NCBI RefSeq assembly: GCF_001632365.1
Contig: NW_024468514.1
Span: 280,129-344,128 of the forward strand
Direction of reading: 5' to 3'
Source of the DNA: Laetiporus sulphureus 93-53
Lineage: Eukaryota > Basidiomycota > Agaricomycetes > Polyporales > Laetiporaceae
Length of the DNA: 64,000 nucleotides
A model generated the notes under the pieces. The model saw nothing but the letters and a program-made list of their open reading frames with translations. It did no database searches and was not told the origin of the DNA. Positions 1-13,543 of the stretch are shown here, in pieces; the first letter of the stretch is position 1, and each line of letters starts with the position of its first letter. Made by a program: the position numbers and the translations under genes.

Positions 1-1
1 A

Positions 2-811
2 ATGCGCGATGGGTACAAATGCGTCATAACCGGGGAAGTGGACCGGAAGCATGTAGCTAAAGTGAAGACCAGGACGGGCTTAGGAAAAACGGAAGCAGCG
101 CATATCATTCCCTTCAGTCTGAACGACTTCGAGGAGACGGATGTTCCCATGGTGCGCTTCAATGGCTTCATATGCGCTCCGAGAGACTCTAATACTCAGC
201 CAATGTGACAGACGGCCAACAAGACCACAATATGGACAGCCTTACAAGCATTCTCTGGTCATCTGCTGGACGGTCCCAAGGGCGATGACATCAACTCTCT
301 GGGGAACGTGCTTACCCTTGAGGCCTCCATGCATCAGATGTTTGACGAGCTTGTACTGGCCCTCGAATCCATAGAGGTGAGTCTCCCTCTCGTTTGTTAG
401 CGAGTATATTATGATCGGGTGGCCACAAATAAGGCGAAACCTAACGTTAATGCATTCTCACTTGGGGTTACGCGAAGCATTCTTACGATCTACCCGAATT
501 CGTCACTTTAAGTGACCATTCCAATTCCGGGAAGGCGTTGGGAAGCCTTTCTATTTCGCAAATTGCATTGTCATCCCTCATACCCATGGTCTTGTTTCAT
601 TCAGCCCAACCCGACGTACTTGTCAGTTCATGCCGCAATATGTAAGGTTCTTCACGCGTCTGGCCGTGCAGAAGAGTTGGACAGAATTCTCGAGGACCTA
701 GACGACGATGAAGTATTGTTTCTCTCACAAGACGGTAGCATGGCGGATTTGCTCGAGGTGGCTCTGCTTAGGGCTGTTGCGGGACAAGCTCTCTCGCCAG
801 GTGCAAGTTAA
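2..811 (+). pseudogene. HNH endonuclease-domain protein, copy A (partial, decayed)
   Basis: Fragment cut by the window edge. It resembles the HNH (HNH_2-like) nuclease-domain proteins that are numerous in Agaricomycetes; their role is unknown. Visible blocks are RDGYKCVITG and AAHIIPF (first His, about 2-180), a block with GDDINSL, NVLTL and SMHQMF (about 225-375; Asn and last His), and a last exon (about 608-811) with LHAAICKVLHASGRA and a final TAA. The 3' half matches copy B (3302-4554, minus) closely. Breaks: an in-frame TGA follows the first block (about 206-208), one base is missing near 447 relative to copy B, and the donor used in copy B as GTAAGCC reads GGAAGCC here (about 539). I therefore call it a pseudogene. 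The inverted pairing with copy B is seen directly; the nuclease assignment rests on family knowledge. Confidence 0.7.
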
Positions 812-1384
812 CGTGCTCAAGCTGGCACAAGCAGTGAACATGGTGACCGTCCACAACGGCGATGAGGACTCTGACTTTATAGAAGTGTTCCAGATTAATG
901 ACACCAGAAGGAAGAGAGAGTGCTTCCACAGGGTGAAGATCACTCTCAGAAAGGATGGAAAGGACAGAAGAGGAGCCAAAGGACTGAAACTACTAATGAA
1001 GGGATTCCCGACATCAAGGATCATCTTCAGAGCTTTTTGCACTGCTGGCATTTGGCTGTCACACCCCGATCAAAAAAGAGAAGGATGTGGGTGGAGAGGT
1101 CAAAATTAACTCATGCAGAAGGTCGAGGTCGAGCTTAGAGCGCTTCCGCAGCCATCAGTTGACTCGCGGAAGCAGCTCAAGAAGCTGATCACGCCGAAGC
1201 ACGTTGCTACCACCGGAAGCTTCAAAAAAGTGCAGGAGGAGGGGACAGGTGAGGACGAAGAAGAAAACATCTATCTTTGTTGCTGGAAGGACCTGGCAAC
1301 CTGAAGGACTTCCTCCTCATCCTCGCTTCGCAAAGTCATGGTATGCATACCCTGAATTATAATGAACGACACAGGAGACTGATG
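812..1384. other. No recognisable gene
   Basis: Short open frames occur, including lysine-rich ones around 708-1300, but none matches a family I recognise. The stretch lies between HNH copy A and the amine oxidase relic and may hold decayed 5' exons of the latter. Confidence 0.4.
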
Positions 1385-2330
1385 AAGATGTGGTCCGTAG
1401 AGTACGTCTGCAACTACAACCTCTACCAGGACGACAACATCGAGATTGAGGTTCGCCTCACGGGCATTGTCCAGGTGTATGTCAAGGGCCAGGACTGAGT
1501 GACCAGATTCGGCGCCACGCTCGCTCCGGGCGTCAACGTCCACTACCATCAGCATTTCTTCTGCTGCTGCGTCGATCCCATGGTCGACGGTCTGTACAAC
1601 ACCGTCGTCGAGACGGACGTTCTCCTACTGCCAGACACACTGATTGGACCGCCCTAGAACTTTGCGGGCAACGCTTTCATTACGCGCGACCACCCGCTCG
1701 AGGTGCAGAGCGAGGACGCGCGCGACGTGAGCCACGAGCTCGACCGGCGCTGGTCGATCATTAACCCGAAGAAATGCCACCCATACCCGGGCAAATTCGC
1801 GGGGTGCTTGATCATGGGCATGAAGGGCATGAAGGTGCCGCTGATGATGCGTCCCGACGGGTGGATCGGCAAGCGCGCGCCATTTGCACACAAGCCGCTG
1901 TGGGTCGTGAAGGACGTGGAGGGCGAGAGGGGATCCCGAATGTGGCCATGTGAAAAGTACGTCCCGCAGACGAGGGACACGTGCGCGGAAACGATCGTCA
2001 AGGGCATGGAGGAGGACATTCTCCTCTACCTCACTACCGGTACTCAGCTCTTCTAACCATATGATGGGAGTCTTAGTTGATCGAATGCTGCGATAGGTGT
2101 CATCCATATTCCCAGGCAGGAGTGCGATCTTCCCGTCCATCGCAAACCTTGTTGGGGATGTGGAGTCAACGCGCGCGTTTTATTGCCGACTACTCAAATT
2201 GATGCTGCGCAGATCGTGCCCCACCAGAATGCACCCATTCCAGCTTCCCTGCCCGTACGTCGCTTGGAGGTGCATTTGTCGCACGATGGTTGTGGGCAAA
2301 GGAGGTCACACCTGCGGAAACAGGACGTGG
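1385..2330 (+). pseudogene. Copper amine oxidase C-terminal relic
   Basis: Copper amine oxidases oxidise primary amines using copper and a topaquinone made from an active-site tyrosine. The C-terminal catalytic domain is recognisable: YQDDNIEIEVRLTG (about 1420-1465), GATLAPGVNVHYHQHFF with the HxH copper ligands (about 1510-1560), VDPMVDG, NFAGNAF, NPKK, and PHAFAHKPLWV-like text near 1880-1910. An apparent intron (2040-2097, gtactc...gatag) then restores GVIHIPRQE, which carries the third copper His. Breaks: in-frame TGA at 1496-1498 and TAG at 1655-1657. At the topaquinone position the family motif N-Y-(D/E) reads S-V-E, so the modified tyrosine is missing. The N-terminal two thirds are absent. 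This is a relic, not an enzyme; the 3' limit is approximate. Confidence 0.78.
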
Positions 2331-3301
2331 CGGGTTTGAGGAGGAAGTGTGAAGGCTGCTTGCGAAGTGCTGAGCTGCTACCGGTGGTGCTCCCCTGAAG
2401 ACCAATGTCAATGACCCGAGCAGTGGACGCAAAGCAGTGAGTACGCCGGAAAGTGGGACAAGTATGCTCTACGGTCACGGTGGTCGATCTGCTCTTGGCC
2501 CCATCATTCTCGTCGTCGAGGAGGAGGAAGAGGAGATCGAGGAGATGGAGAACACGGGCGGACTCTTTTACGATAGGTTCCGGATACGGCGAGAGCGACG
2601 CGGGAAGGATGAGGACCTTGACGAGCTCCAAAGTAGGTCCCCGCCATGACTGGCAGCACGCTAGGTGGCCCTTCCACCGCATTTACTACATCGGATCTGA
2701 ATGGCATCAAACCCTAATTCCGAGACCGCCGCGACTGACGCTGCCGTACAGGATGTCTGCTCCAGTCTTACTCACTCCCGTCACTGCCATGTCGACATCC
2801 GACACCGAAATACAGCTCGATCTCGCGAAGGCTGCACCGGGCCGGGTGTTGGTACATATAGACAGCAAGTATGGGCATTGTATATACTCCCTAGTAAGGG
2901 ACAACGTCGCATGGGGTGCAATAATAATCGTTCTACACCGGAGTTAGCTTTGAACATATATCTGTTTCTGTCTAATATAACACGAAACTCGACGTATTGC
3001 GACCCGCGGGGGTTAGAAACACTCCCGGAGGCGAAGAATGTGCTTTTCAGGGCTACTTGTCAAGGACTCACGTTCCTCCGGTCAATCGACAGTCTTGTCT
3101 CCGGAAACGGCTCCGATGCGTGGGACACTGCAGACTGAACCTGAGCGAAGACTCGGAAGAGGAAGGCAGCGGGGTGGGTAGTTATCAATGGATGCGCACC
3201 GCAATGGACGCGCACTGCAGGTCTGCAATTTGCACGATGAGCGGCATAGCTTTGCGCAAAACGTATTGAAGGGCATGACGAACCAACTTGTGTTGAACAC
3301 C
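2331..3301. other. No recognisable gene
   Basis: Spacer between the amine oxidase relic and HNH copy B. A plus-strand acidic open frame (2437-2649, run of Glu) and a few others are short and unrecognised. No repeat or RNA gene was seen. Confidence 0.4.
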
Positions 3302-4554
3302 TCAACCTACTGCAACAGCCCTCAGCAGAGCTACCTCGAGTAGATCTGCCGTGCTGCCATGCGAGAGTACAGGCGTCTCCCCCTCGTTCAGATCCGCGAG
3401 AATTCTGTCCAACTCCTTTGCGCGGCCAGACGCGTGAAGAACCTTACATATTGCAGCATGAAGTGACAAATAGGCCGAGTTGGGCTGAATGAAACAAGAC
3501 CATGGGTATGAGGGATGAAAATGCAATTTGCGAAATAGAAAGGCTTACCAACGCCTTGCCAGAATTAGAATGGTCACTTAAAGTGACGGTCTCGGATAGA
3601 TCGCGACGATTCTTCGCATTACCCCAAGTGAGAATGCGATAAACGTTGGATTTTGCCTTTCTGTGGCCGCCCGTCATAACATATTCGGTCAAAGATGAGA
3701 GGGAGACTCACTTCTATGGGTTCGAGGGCCAGTACAAGCTGGCCAAACAACCGATGCACGGAGGCCGAAAGAGTAAGCACGTTCTCCAGAGAGTTGATGT
3801 CATCGCCCCTGAGACCGTCCAGTGAACGACCAGAAAATGCTTGTAAGGCTGCCCACACTGCAGTCTCGTCGACCATCTATCACATTGACATTAATCTCTC
3901 CGAACGCATATGAAGCCATTGAAGCGCACCGTGGGAACGTCCGTCTCCTCGAAATCGTTCAGACCGAAGGGCATGATATGCGCTGCATCCGTTGTGTCGA
4001 GGTCGAAACCCGTCCAGGTCGTGATTTTATCCACATGGTCCTTCCCGGTTATGACGCATTTGTACCCATCGCGCACCAGAGCCTGCATGAGCTAGGTGAA
4101 ACCACAGCCTGCGTACAGATATAACCAAACGCAAGCTCGGCCTTCAGGGTATTGAGACGCTTCTCAGGCTCAGGTGTCACAGTCGAATCAAATTCGTTGC
4201 GAAAGGGGTGACTTCTGGGAGCTGGTGTTTTCCCTCCGGCGGCCCGAACTACCGCACGTCGCACTCAGTGCCGTACCCTTGCTGAATGGAAAGTAGAAGC
4301 AACGTACCAGGAACAAGTATGCTGGTGTAGTAGTAGTTCGCAAGGTCATCCAGTTGTTCCGGCTCAGCAACGTTGACTGCCCATGCAATGTTAAGCTTAC
4401 CGCGCAGGGATGGTGCATCTTAGATGGCGGCCTTGAGTAGATTCCTGTTGTTTGTCGAAGCAGGGGATTTTTCTATCTTCTCAAGCTGATCAGAGATAAA
4501 TGTCTGCGCTAACGCGTCGGCAGGAAGGGGCCCAGGGTAGGTTGCAGGAATCAT
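3302..4554 (-). pseudogene. HNH endonuclease-domain protein, copy B (probably decayed)
   Basis: Minus-strand relative of copy A with more of the gene present. In order: an N-terminal segment from the Met near 4554 (MIPATYPGPLPADAL); a segment with LNIAWAVNVAEPEQLDDLANYYY (4417-4310); RAAGGKTPAPRSHPF (about 4245); RDGYKCVITGKDHVDK and AAHIMPFGLND (4082-3900, first catalytic His); GDDINSLENVLTL and SVHRLFG (3870-3720, Asn and last His); YRILTWGNAK (about 3640); and LHAAICKVLHASGRAKEL (about 3470-3410) to the stop at 3302. Several gaps look like normal short introns, for example 3714 (gtgagt) and 3551 (gtaagcc). The N-terminal exon has an in-frame TAA at 4422-4420 where CAA is expected, and stops lie at the junction after FICVRRD (about 3893). 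A pseudogene is the safer call; some exon edges are unresolved. Confidence 0.68.
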
Positions 4555-4930
4555 TAGGAGTAGGTTAGGAGCACGACAAGTCGACACAGCTCGGTTCCGT
4601 ACAAGTTCCATACGTTTTAGTCTCCAATCAGATCTTAAATAACGTAGCGTTATCGGTAAAGAATTAGTTACGTGCATAAACCCACTTACCTGAATTATCC
4701 ACGGCCGAGTTCGACTCATTCCTAGTACGATCTCAATATTCAATCGTCCTAGCAGAATGGAGGGAAATTACGGATGTATGAGCAGCAAGCGCTCTGACGG
4801 ATCGGTCGCGGCAGAAGGTCCAAGCGATCATATGTCGGCGGTCCGCAGGCACAATTCAACGTAACAAGTGTTAAATTAAAGTCTACACAAGTTCCGTTCG
4901 ATGCGGCAGCACCTGCGACCAGAATGCGCC
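4555..4930. other. Intergenic between HNH copy B and HIS5
   Basis: AT-richer spacer with no open frame of note. It should hold the HIS5 3' end (HIS5 is on minus, stop at 4931) and the 5' side of HNH copy B. Confidence 0.5.
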
Positions 4931-6309
4931 TTATAGCTTCTTCAGCAACCCCTCCAGCTTGCGCAGCGCGACAACGTTCTCTTCTGCACTGCCCACTGTG
5001 ATCCGCAAGCAGCCCTCGCATCCCAGCTCACCCCCACGGTACCGCACGACAACGCCCTCTTCCTCCGCCGCAGTCTTATATATCCTGTGTGCGCGCGTAT
5101 TGTCCGGCAGCCCGCTCCCGCACTTCTCTAACACCGGCACCATCACAAAGTTCGCGTTGTTCCCACCGATCGCAGCACCGAGCCCGAGCGGCCGAAGTTT
5201 CTCCAGTTCATGCAATAGTACCGCACGTTGCTCGACGAGCACGGCCACCTTCGCGCTCATAGCCGCGACCGCGGATGGCCTGAGCGCCGAGAGCGCGAGC
5301 GACGCCGTCGGAGCCGAGATGTTGTACGGCGCCCTTGTATTCATAAGGATCTGTACAAGTGCCGGATGCGCGAGGGCCATGCCCAGGCTGACAGTCATCA
5401 TGAGTAATTGTGCAGCTGTGAGGGCACTCGAGGCTCTCACCGGATCGCTGCGAGCCCGAAGCTCTTGCTAAGTGTCTGCATTACACACAGATTGGCGTAC
5501 TGCTTGATGAGCGGCACCGCGCTGCCTGACCCGCCCGCAAAGTCGATGTATGCCTCATCGACGATGACGATACCCTTGAACGGTTTGTATTCCAGCAATT
5601 CGCGCAGTGCGGTAAGAGAGATCAGCGTGCCAGTCGGGTTGCCTGGAGAGCAGAGAAAGATAAGCTTGATGGTCGGGTCCACAGCTACAGCCCTCTTGAT
5701 CTGCAGGATCAGTTTGTCAGTCAATAATGCATGAATATGGCATAAGAACATGCCTCACACCTCCGAGATCCTAAGTGAGAATCGGCCGCGCTCACCGCCC
5801 TCTCCGTTCTCCCCGCTGAGCTCTAGAGGCTCCTTGACCACGCCAACATCATTCACCTGTGCGCACACGCTATACATCCCATATGTCGGCGGCGTAATGA
5901 GGATCTTCTCCTGTCCAGGCGCCACACAGACGCGCATGAGAAGGTCAATCACCTCGTCCGAGCCAACACCGAGGAACACATAATCTGGTCCGGGTAGACC
6001 ACGCAGTTCCGCAATTCGCTCGCGGATTTGGTCGTTCCTCGGTGAGGGGTAGCGATGCAGGGCGAGCGAGAGCGTGGCTTGCAATTCGGGCTCTAATTCC
6101 GGTGCTGATTTTGATGCATCACCGTTGAATTGTGGGATAGAGTGTCCGAGAGCATTTTCATTCGCATCTAGGAGTATTCCTTCCGAATAGTCATCTCGTG
6201 CACACCGATAGGGCTGAAGGTTGAGGATGTTTGGCCGGATGACCTTCTCAATGTCGAAGTGCGCCGGCGACGTGGGATAGAGTGATGGTGGCAGTCCAAG
6301 AATCGTCAT
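4931..6309 (-). CDS. HIS5: Histidinol-phosphate aminotransferase
   Basis: PLP enzyme of histidine biosynthesis, converting imidazole acetol phosphate plus glutamate to histidinol phosphate; cytosolic. Three exons: 6309-5761, 5700-5441, 5387-4931. The introns (60 and 53 bp) are GT-AG and the joined frame gives 421 residues, near the fungal family length. Seen: RPNILNLQPYRCARDD and LDANENALG near the N-terminus, GVGSDEVIDLL, CSPGNPTG (about 200-207), IVDEAYIDF, and the PLP-lysine motif TLSKSFGLA (Lys about 262). After the second junction come LGMALAHP, TRAPYNIS, NFVMV and the C-terminal LRITVGS. ATG at 6309 (MTILGLPPS) is preferred over an in-frame ATG at 6339 because the conserved start of the family fits it. 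It diverges from CIA1 with 209 bp between the starts. It looks intact. Confidence 0.95.
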
Positions 6310-6518
6310 GATGGATAAGAAATCACACCCGATGAACACGCTGTTCGATGTCGGGAGAAACGATGGCGTTGCAAATGGGCCAGGCGATTCTGCATGACTC
6401 GGGAGGGAGAGAAAAGATGGGCGGTTAGATTAGATTATCCCGCTAAATGGCCTATCCCGAGATTATCAGTCACTTGCACTTGTCTTTCAATATTTCAGCA
6501 TCGTCTTCATCGGCTCGC
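6310..6518. promoter_or_regulatory. Shared divergent promoter of HIS5 and CIA1
   Basis: The ATGs of HIS5 (minus, 6309) and CIA1 (plus, 6519) are separated by only 209 bp, so both promoters and both 5' leaders must fit here. A repeated TTAGATTA/GATTATC-like motif occurs at about 6423-6468. No TATA box is obvious. Regulation is inferred from layout only. Confidence 0.6.
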
Positions 6519-7837
6519 ATGGACGAAAACCTTCCAGCTCACGTCGAGCTCCTCGCAGAGCTAGCAGGTACCGTGGGTGGCTCTTGTCGTGGTTAGATTG
6601 GCTCTCATGTCACGTATAAGGCCACGACGATCGCGCCTGGCATGTTGCATGGAATCCCGCGAGACCGATCCTCGCGTCCTGCTCAGCAGACAAGACTGTT
6701 CGACTCTACAACTACGATGTCGCTGAACCATCAGAAGGCAGCACACAGCCAGCCGTGACTTTTTCGCACACCACCACCATCCCGACTGGTCATACTAAGA
6801 CAGTACGCGCAATTGCGTGGTCTCCATCTGGAAGGTCGCTCGCCACTGCGTCGTTTGACTCGAACATCGGGATATGGGAGCAGGAGGGAGGCGAGGGGGA
6901 AGAACCCAGAGTAGACGCGGAATGGGAGTGCATGAGTCTGTTGGAGGGCCATGAGACGGAATGCAAGAGTGTCGCGTACTCCAGCGCGGGGAACCTCCTC
7001 GCGAGCTGTAGCAGGGACAAGACGGTATGGGTATGGGAAGGTTCGTTAATCAAGCTGCCGTGACGGTGCTCCGGTGCTGAGTGTTTTCCAGTGCATCCCG
7101 ATGCTGACTTCGAATGCATGGGCGTGCTCATGGAGCACTCTCAGGACGTCAAGTGTGTTGCCTGGCACCCCACAGAGGAGGTCAGATGCTCATCTTCTGA
7201 CTTTCCCTTATGCACCTGCTCACCACCTCGCCTCCCACCAGTGCAGATTCTCGCCTCCGCATCCTATGACGATACCATCAAACTATACATAGATGACCCG
7301 TCCGAGGACTGGTACTGCTTCGCGACGCTGACGGGACACGAATCCACCGTTTGGTCGCTCGCCTTCTCGCCAGATGGCCGATTTCTTGCATCGGGCTCTG
7401 ATGACACAACCGTGCGCATCTGGGAGCGCGTGCAGGAGCATAAGTGGGAGTGTGTGGCGGTCCTGGGCGGACACGAGCGTAGTGTCTACTCCGTCAGCTG
7501 GGGAAGAGGCAAAAGCAGCGAGGAGGGCGCGCTCGGATGGCTGGCGAGCACTGGTGGCGATGGAATGGTGGTTGTGCGGCAGATGAGCGTAAGTTCTGTC
7601 ATTCATTCTGTCTCTGGGTACTATGCTGATGTGTGGAACGGTGTTCAGGTAGTCCCACCGGCGACCCTGGGTGGCAAGAGCACCATAGCGCACAAGGTGA
7701 TTGCGCGCGTCTCGTCTGCACATGGCGTCTCGGATGTGAACAGTGTCGTTTGGTGTCCGCGCAAGGGTTTGGAGAATATCTTCGCGACGGCCGGCGACGA
7801 AGGCTTAGTCAAGGTATGGAGAGTTGTCACAAGCTGA
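6519..7837 (+). CDS. CIA1: Cytosolic iron-sulfur protein assembly protein 1 (WD40)
   Basis: WD40 beta-propeller of the CIA targeting complex (CIAO1 in animals), which hands Fe-S clusters to cytosolic and nuclear apoproteins such as DNA polymerases and helicases. Exons: 6519-6567, 6621-7040, 7092-7180, 7247-7588, 7649-7837; the joined frame gives 362 residues (CIAO1 is about 340). Seen: repeat signatures WHVAWNP, SADKTVRLY, GHTKTVRAIAWSPSG, SFDSNIGIWE, GHETECKSVAYS, SRDKTVWVWE, DVKCVAWHP, SYDDTIKLY, GHESTVWSLAFSPDG, SDDTTVRIWE, GHERSVYSVSW, DVNSVVWCP and DEGLVKVW, enough for seven blades. Introns 7181-7246 (66 nt) and 7589-7648 (60 nt) have lengths divisible by three and no in-frame stop, so unspliced forms would still be translatable. 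The family call is firm. Confidence 0.93.
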
Positions 7838-8529
7838 TTTGCCACCGTGATCCGCGTGTTGTAAGTGTTCGTGCCAATAACTCATCAGGTCCGATAGCAG
7901 TGTCATCATGAAAATGAAATTGTTATACACACTCTGCTTATCACTTGACCGGCGACGGCAGGTAGCTTTCGGGCAATGCAAAATCGGGACTGCGAATTGT
8001 GTCGACTGACTATACAACTAATGTGCTCGTCTATCAGCCTTCAATCTCAGTCAGTTCATTTTATCTAGGTCTCTTTGGCAAACACGCAGATCATCAATCA
8101 GGTAAGCTTGGCTCATTGCCTATCAATGAACTACTACAAAGTTCGGTTCGTTTATCCCTGATTACGCGTCTGCAACAGGGCTACAGCAGCATATACATCA
8201 ATGCATATGCTTACTTATCTGCTCGAAGTAACTGCGACCGACTGCCCAATAGATTTACTATCTACTGGGTCTCACGTTCACCGGCGAATGTGAAATGGCT
8301 GGGACAAGATAGTAAAGATAGGGCGCCTCTGTACAATCAACTGAATGCTCCGGGTAAACATCGGAAGGAGGTGATCGGTGCCGACTTCCTCCCGCTCCTC
8401 CTAGTGCTTAATGACCATATCTCGTGGCTGATTGCGCGAAACACTTTGCTCTGTAATGAGCTTATTTCTGGCCGAACCGGAAAGATACAAGTGCGGGTCT
8501 GACACCGACACGAAACTAACATACAGAAG
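7838..8529. other. Intergenic, CIA1 to GH1
   Basis: Holds the CIA1 3' region and GH1 promoter. A 167-codon open frame (7999-8502) resembles nothing known and I do not call it. Confidence 0.5.
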
Positions 8530-10961
<2,432 letters not shown>

Positions 10962-13543
10962 ACGTACTGATGCGCATCGTTCATCGTGTACAGATGGCAG
11001 GTATCTGTCAAGACAGACATTATATACTGAGCTTTGGATTTGAACGCTCTGCTCACGCCTTCGGAATGTGTCTTCCGATTCTGCTTTTCGTTTATTGAAT
11101 CCACAGCTTTGTATAAATGTCGATATCCTCAAGAACTGCTTCTATTCATAGCGAAATTACTTACTCGAGACCCTTCTGGCTGCTTCATCAGGTCATCTTG
11201 CGATAGCTGCGTCCTTGTGCATGATGTGAAAGTTGTTGGGCCACCTCCATGCATCGAAATCTTTCAGCGTTTTACCCTGCGGACCACGACGACTCAATTG
11301 AATAGCCTTTCCTGTCAATGCCATGTGGTTGCACGAGCGTCTCCGGTGTATGTTGCTCTTGCAGTATCATCGGATGCCCCTGATCACAATGTGCATCATA
11401 CGATGGTGTAACAGCCTTCCAGCGCCAAAGATTGGTGCATGCAGCATTTATAGCTAGCTATAAAAAGCCCGCTCTTGTCTTTTCGAGGAACTATGATCAA
11501 TCATCAGAACGAAGTTCACCTCAACGGCGGTCTTAGAAGACAATTAGTAATACGCTGCCGTCTCGCCGCGTGACAACGGTGAGTAAGTTTTTTCATGTTG
11601 CCATCTTCTTGTTGCTTTTGCGAACCGTCATTCTGTCGATGCAGCTCGAGTCAGCACCTACTATCATCACGGAACGGGTCAAAGCCTTTCGCAATATTCT
11701 GCTGCAAATTCAAGGTGGACGGATGAGACTCCCGAACATCTCTTGTCAGCAGTGTGGTCGATCCATCGATTACCATACATGAACTTGTGAGCCGCTAAAA
11801 TCTTTATTGCATGGGTGAAAGGTTCGGGTCTGGAGCACTTCGTGATCCCTCCTCCCACGTAGGCAACGGCTTTGTTTCGTTGATGACCTTTTACTATCGG
11901 AGGAAGGGCCTGCAACGCTGCTCCGTTGCATGCGCAGACGGAATATATAAGCCATCTACTATTCGCGCAGAAAAATATGTCAGTGAACACCCGTCATGAC
12001 TTCGAACATCTGGAGAACAAGGCGGACCTATTGAAGACATGCCATTCCCGTCGTAAAAGACCTGGAGCAGCCGCGCTCAGACTTCGTTGACAGCGTTAAG
12101 CATGAGGATCAGCGGTTAATTAGTCCTGACCAAAAACCTGGATACGTCGATTTCGCTCTAGCAGCTCCGCTCTCGGGAGGGTGGGCCGATCAGTCAGCGC
12201 AACAAGGGAAGGTGGGGTTGCCATCTGGATAATTTGCAACCCCATATGAACGTCGTCTAGTATGTGTACTAGATCTCGATTATTCATAACAAGGCTCACT
12301 ACCGCAGACAGGTCTGGACGGCCGGTATCATTTGCCCATCGTATCATGTATGTGGGCTGCGCTACATTACAGTGCCATGACGTACAGCTGGCCATCAGGG
12401 TAGACTGCATCGGCCTCGCTCGGGGACTATGCGTCCATTTATCTGAAGCACGGAAGCATCACGGATCCTCTAACGAAATCTTCAATGAAGATCTCGGATG
12501 AGGTATAGGCAGGAGACGCCGTGCGTATTACTCCGGAAGGCCAGCACGATCATCCCTTTTGTGAGCAATATCTGTGGCTACATAGAAGGGGGGAGAGATC
12601 TGTCGCCGTAATCCGGGGTTTGAGATCGTTCATTGATTGGTCATTTGCAGGTCAATGTTCAGTAGCAAATGCAATCGAAGTTCATGAATCTGAGCACCGG
12701 TGCGAAATGACCGCAATCTGGGCGACAAACATGTACATCACTCCGAACTGAAGGAAATCAATCCTGAAGAGCAGTGCGCAGCCCACCGTGTGTATATGAA
12801 GGACTCGGATGAGTATCTCGCCGGTGCCCAGTGTCGAAGTTAGCGCCGTCATGGAAGATTCGAGGTAGGAGGCGCCCGGCAGACTCCGGCCTCACTTCGA
12901 GTACAGCCTTGCCAGGGACATATATTGGTCCCTTGTTGGAGTATGTAGGGCGAAATCCTTATTGTCAGTAATTTGATGGCTACGTCAGCGATCGGCCCGA
13001 TACAGCCTGCGAAATTTCATGACTCGTATTAAGGAACCCCAACTTCTTCCTTGTTTCGTGTTGCGAAGTGCACGGTGCCAGCATTCAGCGACGCCGGCGG
13101 CTGATGCATTGCAATGAAGCTTATCTGCCGAATGGTTACCAACGTATGAACCCTTTGCACTCTCAAGCAGTGATCTGCATGCCGCATGCAAAGCGTCGTC
13201 TATTCCACTAAGTATACGGCATGGCAGGATTGCTCAGTTGCGCACATGAGACGACGACGACATGCATTGCGGTATCGGGCCGGTTGTTTTTCCCATGAGA
13301 ATCTGACCGGACTTGGTGAGCGGTTCTGGGTTGCTACACAGCGGAGTCAATGACAAAGATCTCTCAATAGATAAAGAATAATAGAACAACAGCACAGCTA
13401 AACGAAGTCCAGCTTCACTTCGCGACGGCGTACATAAAAGTCGATGGACGAGTAGAAATAGTCTGTGTATGTGCGTAGGGGAGGGGGACAGGAAATATAA
13501 CGTTCACCAAATGTTCATCCGCGATCTTGCTAAACTCGTAGCC
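10962..13543. other. Gene-poor stretch
   Basis: No open frame longer than about 125 codons and no family match on either strand. It begins the 16 kb gene-poor region that contains the zinc-finger copies. Confidence 0.5.

Noticed and set aside
7999..8502. 167-codon open frame upstream of GH1
   Set aside because: No recognisable content, AT-rich and within the expected promoter region.
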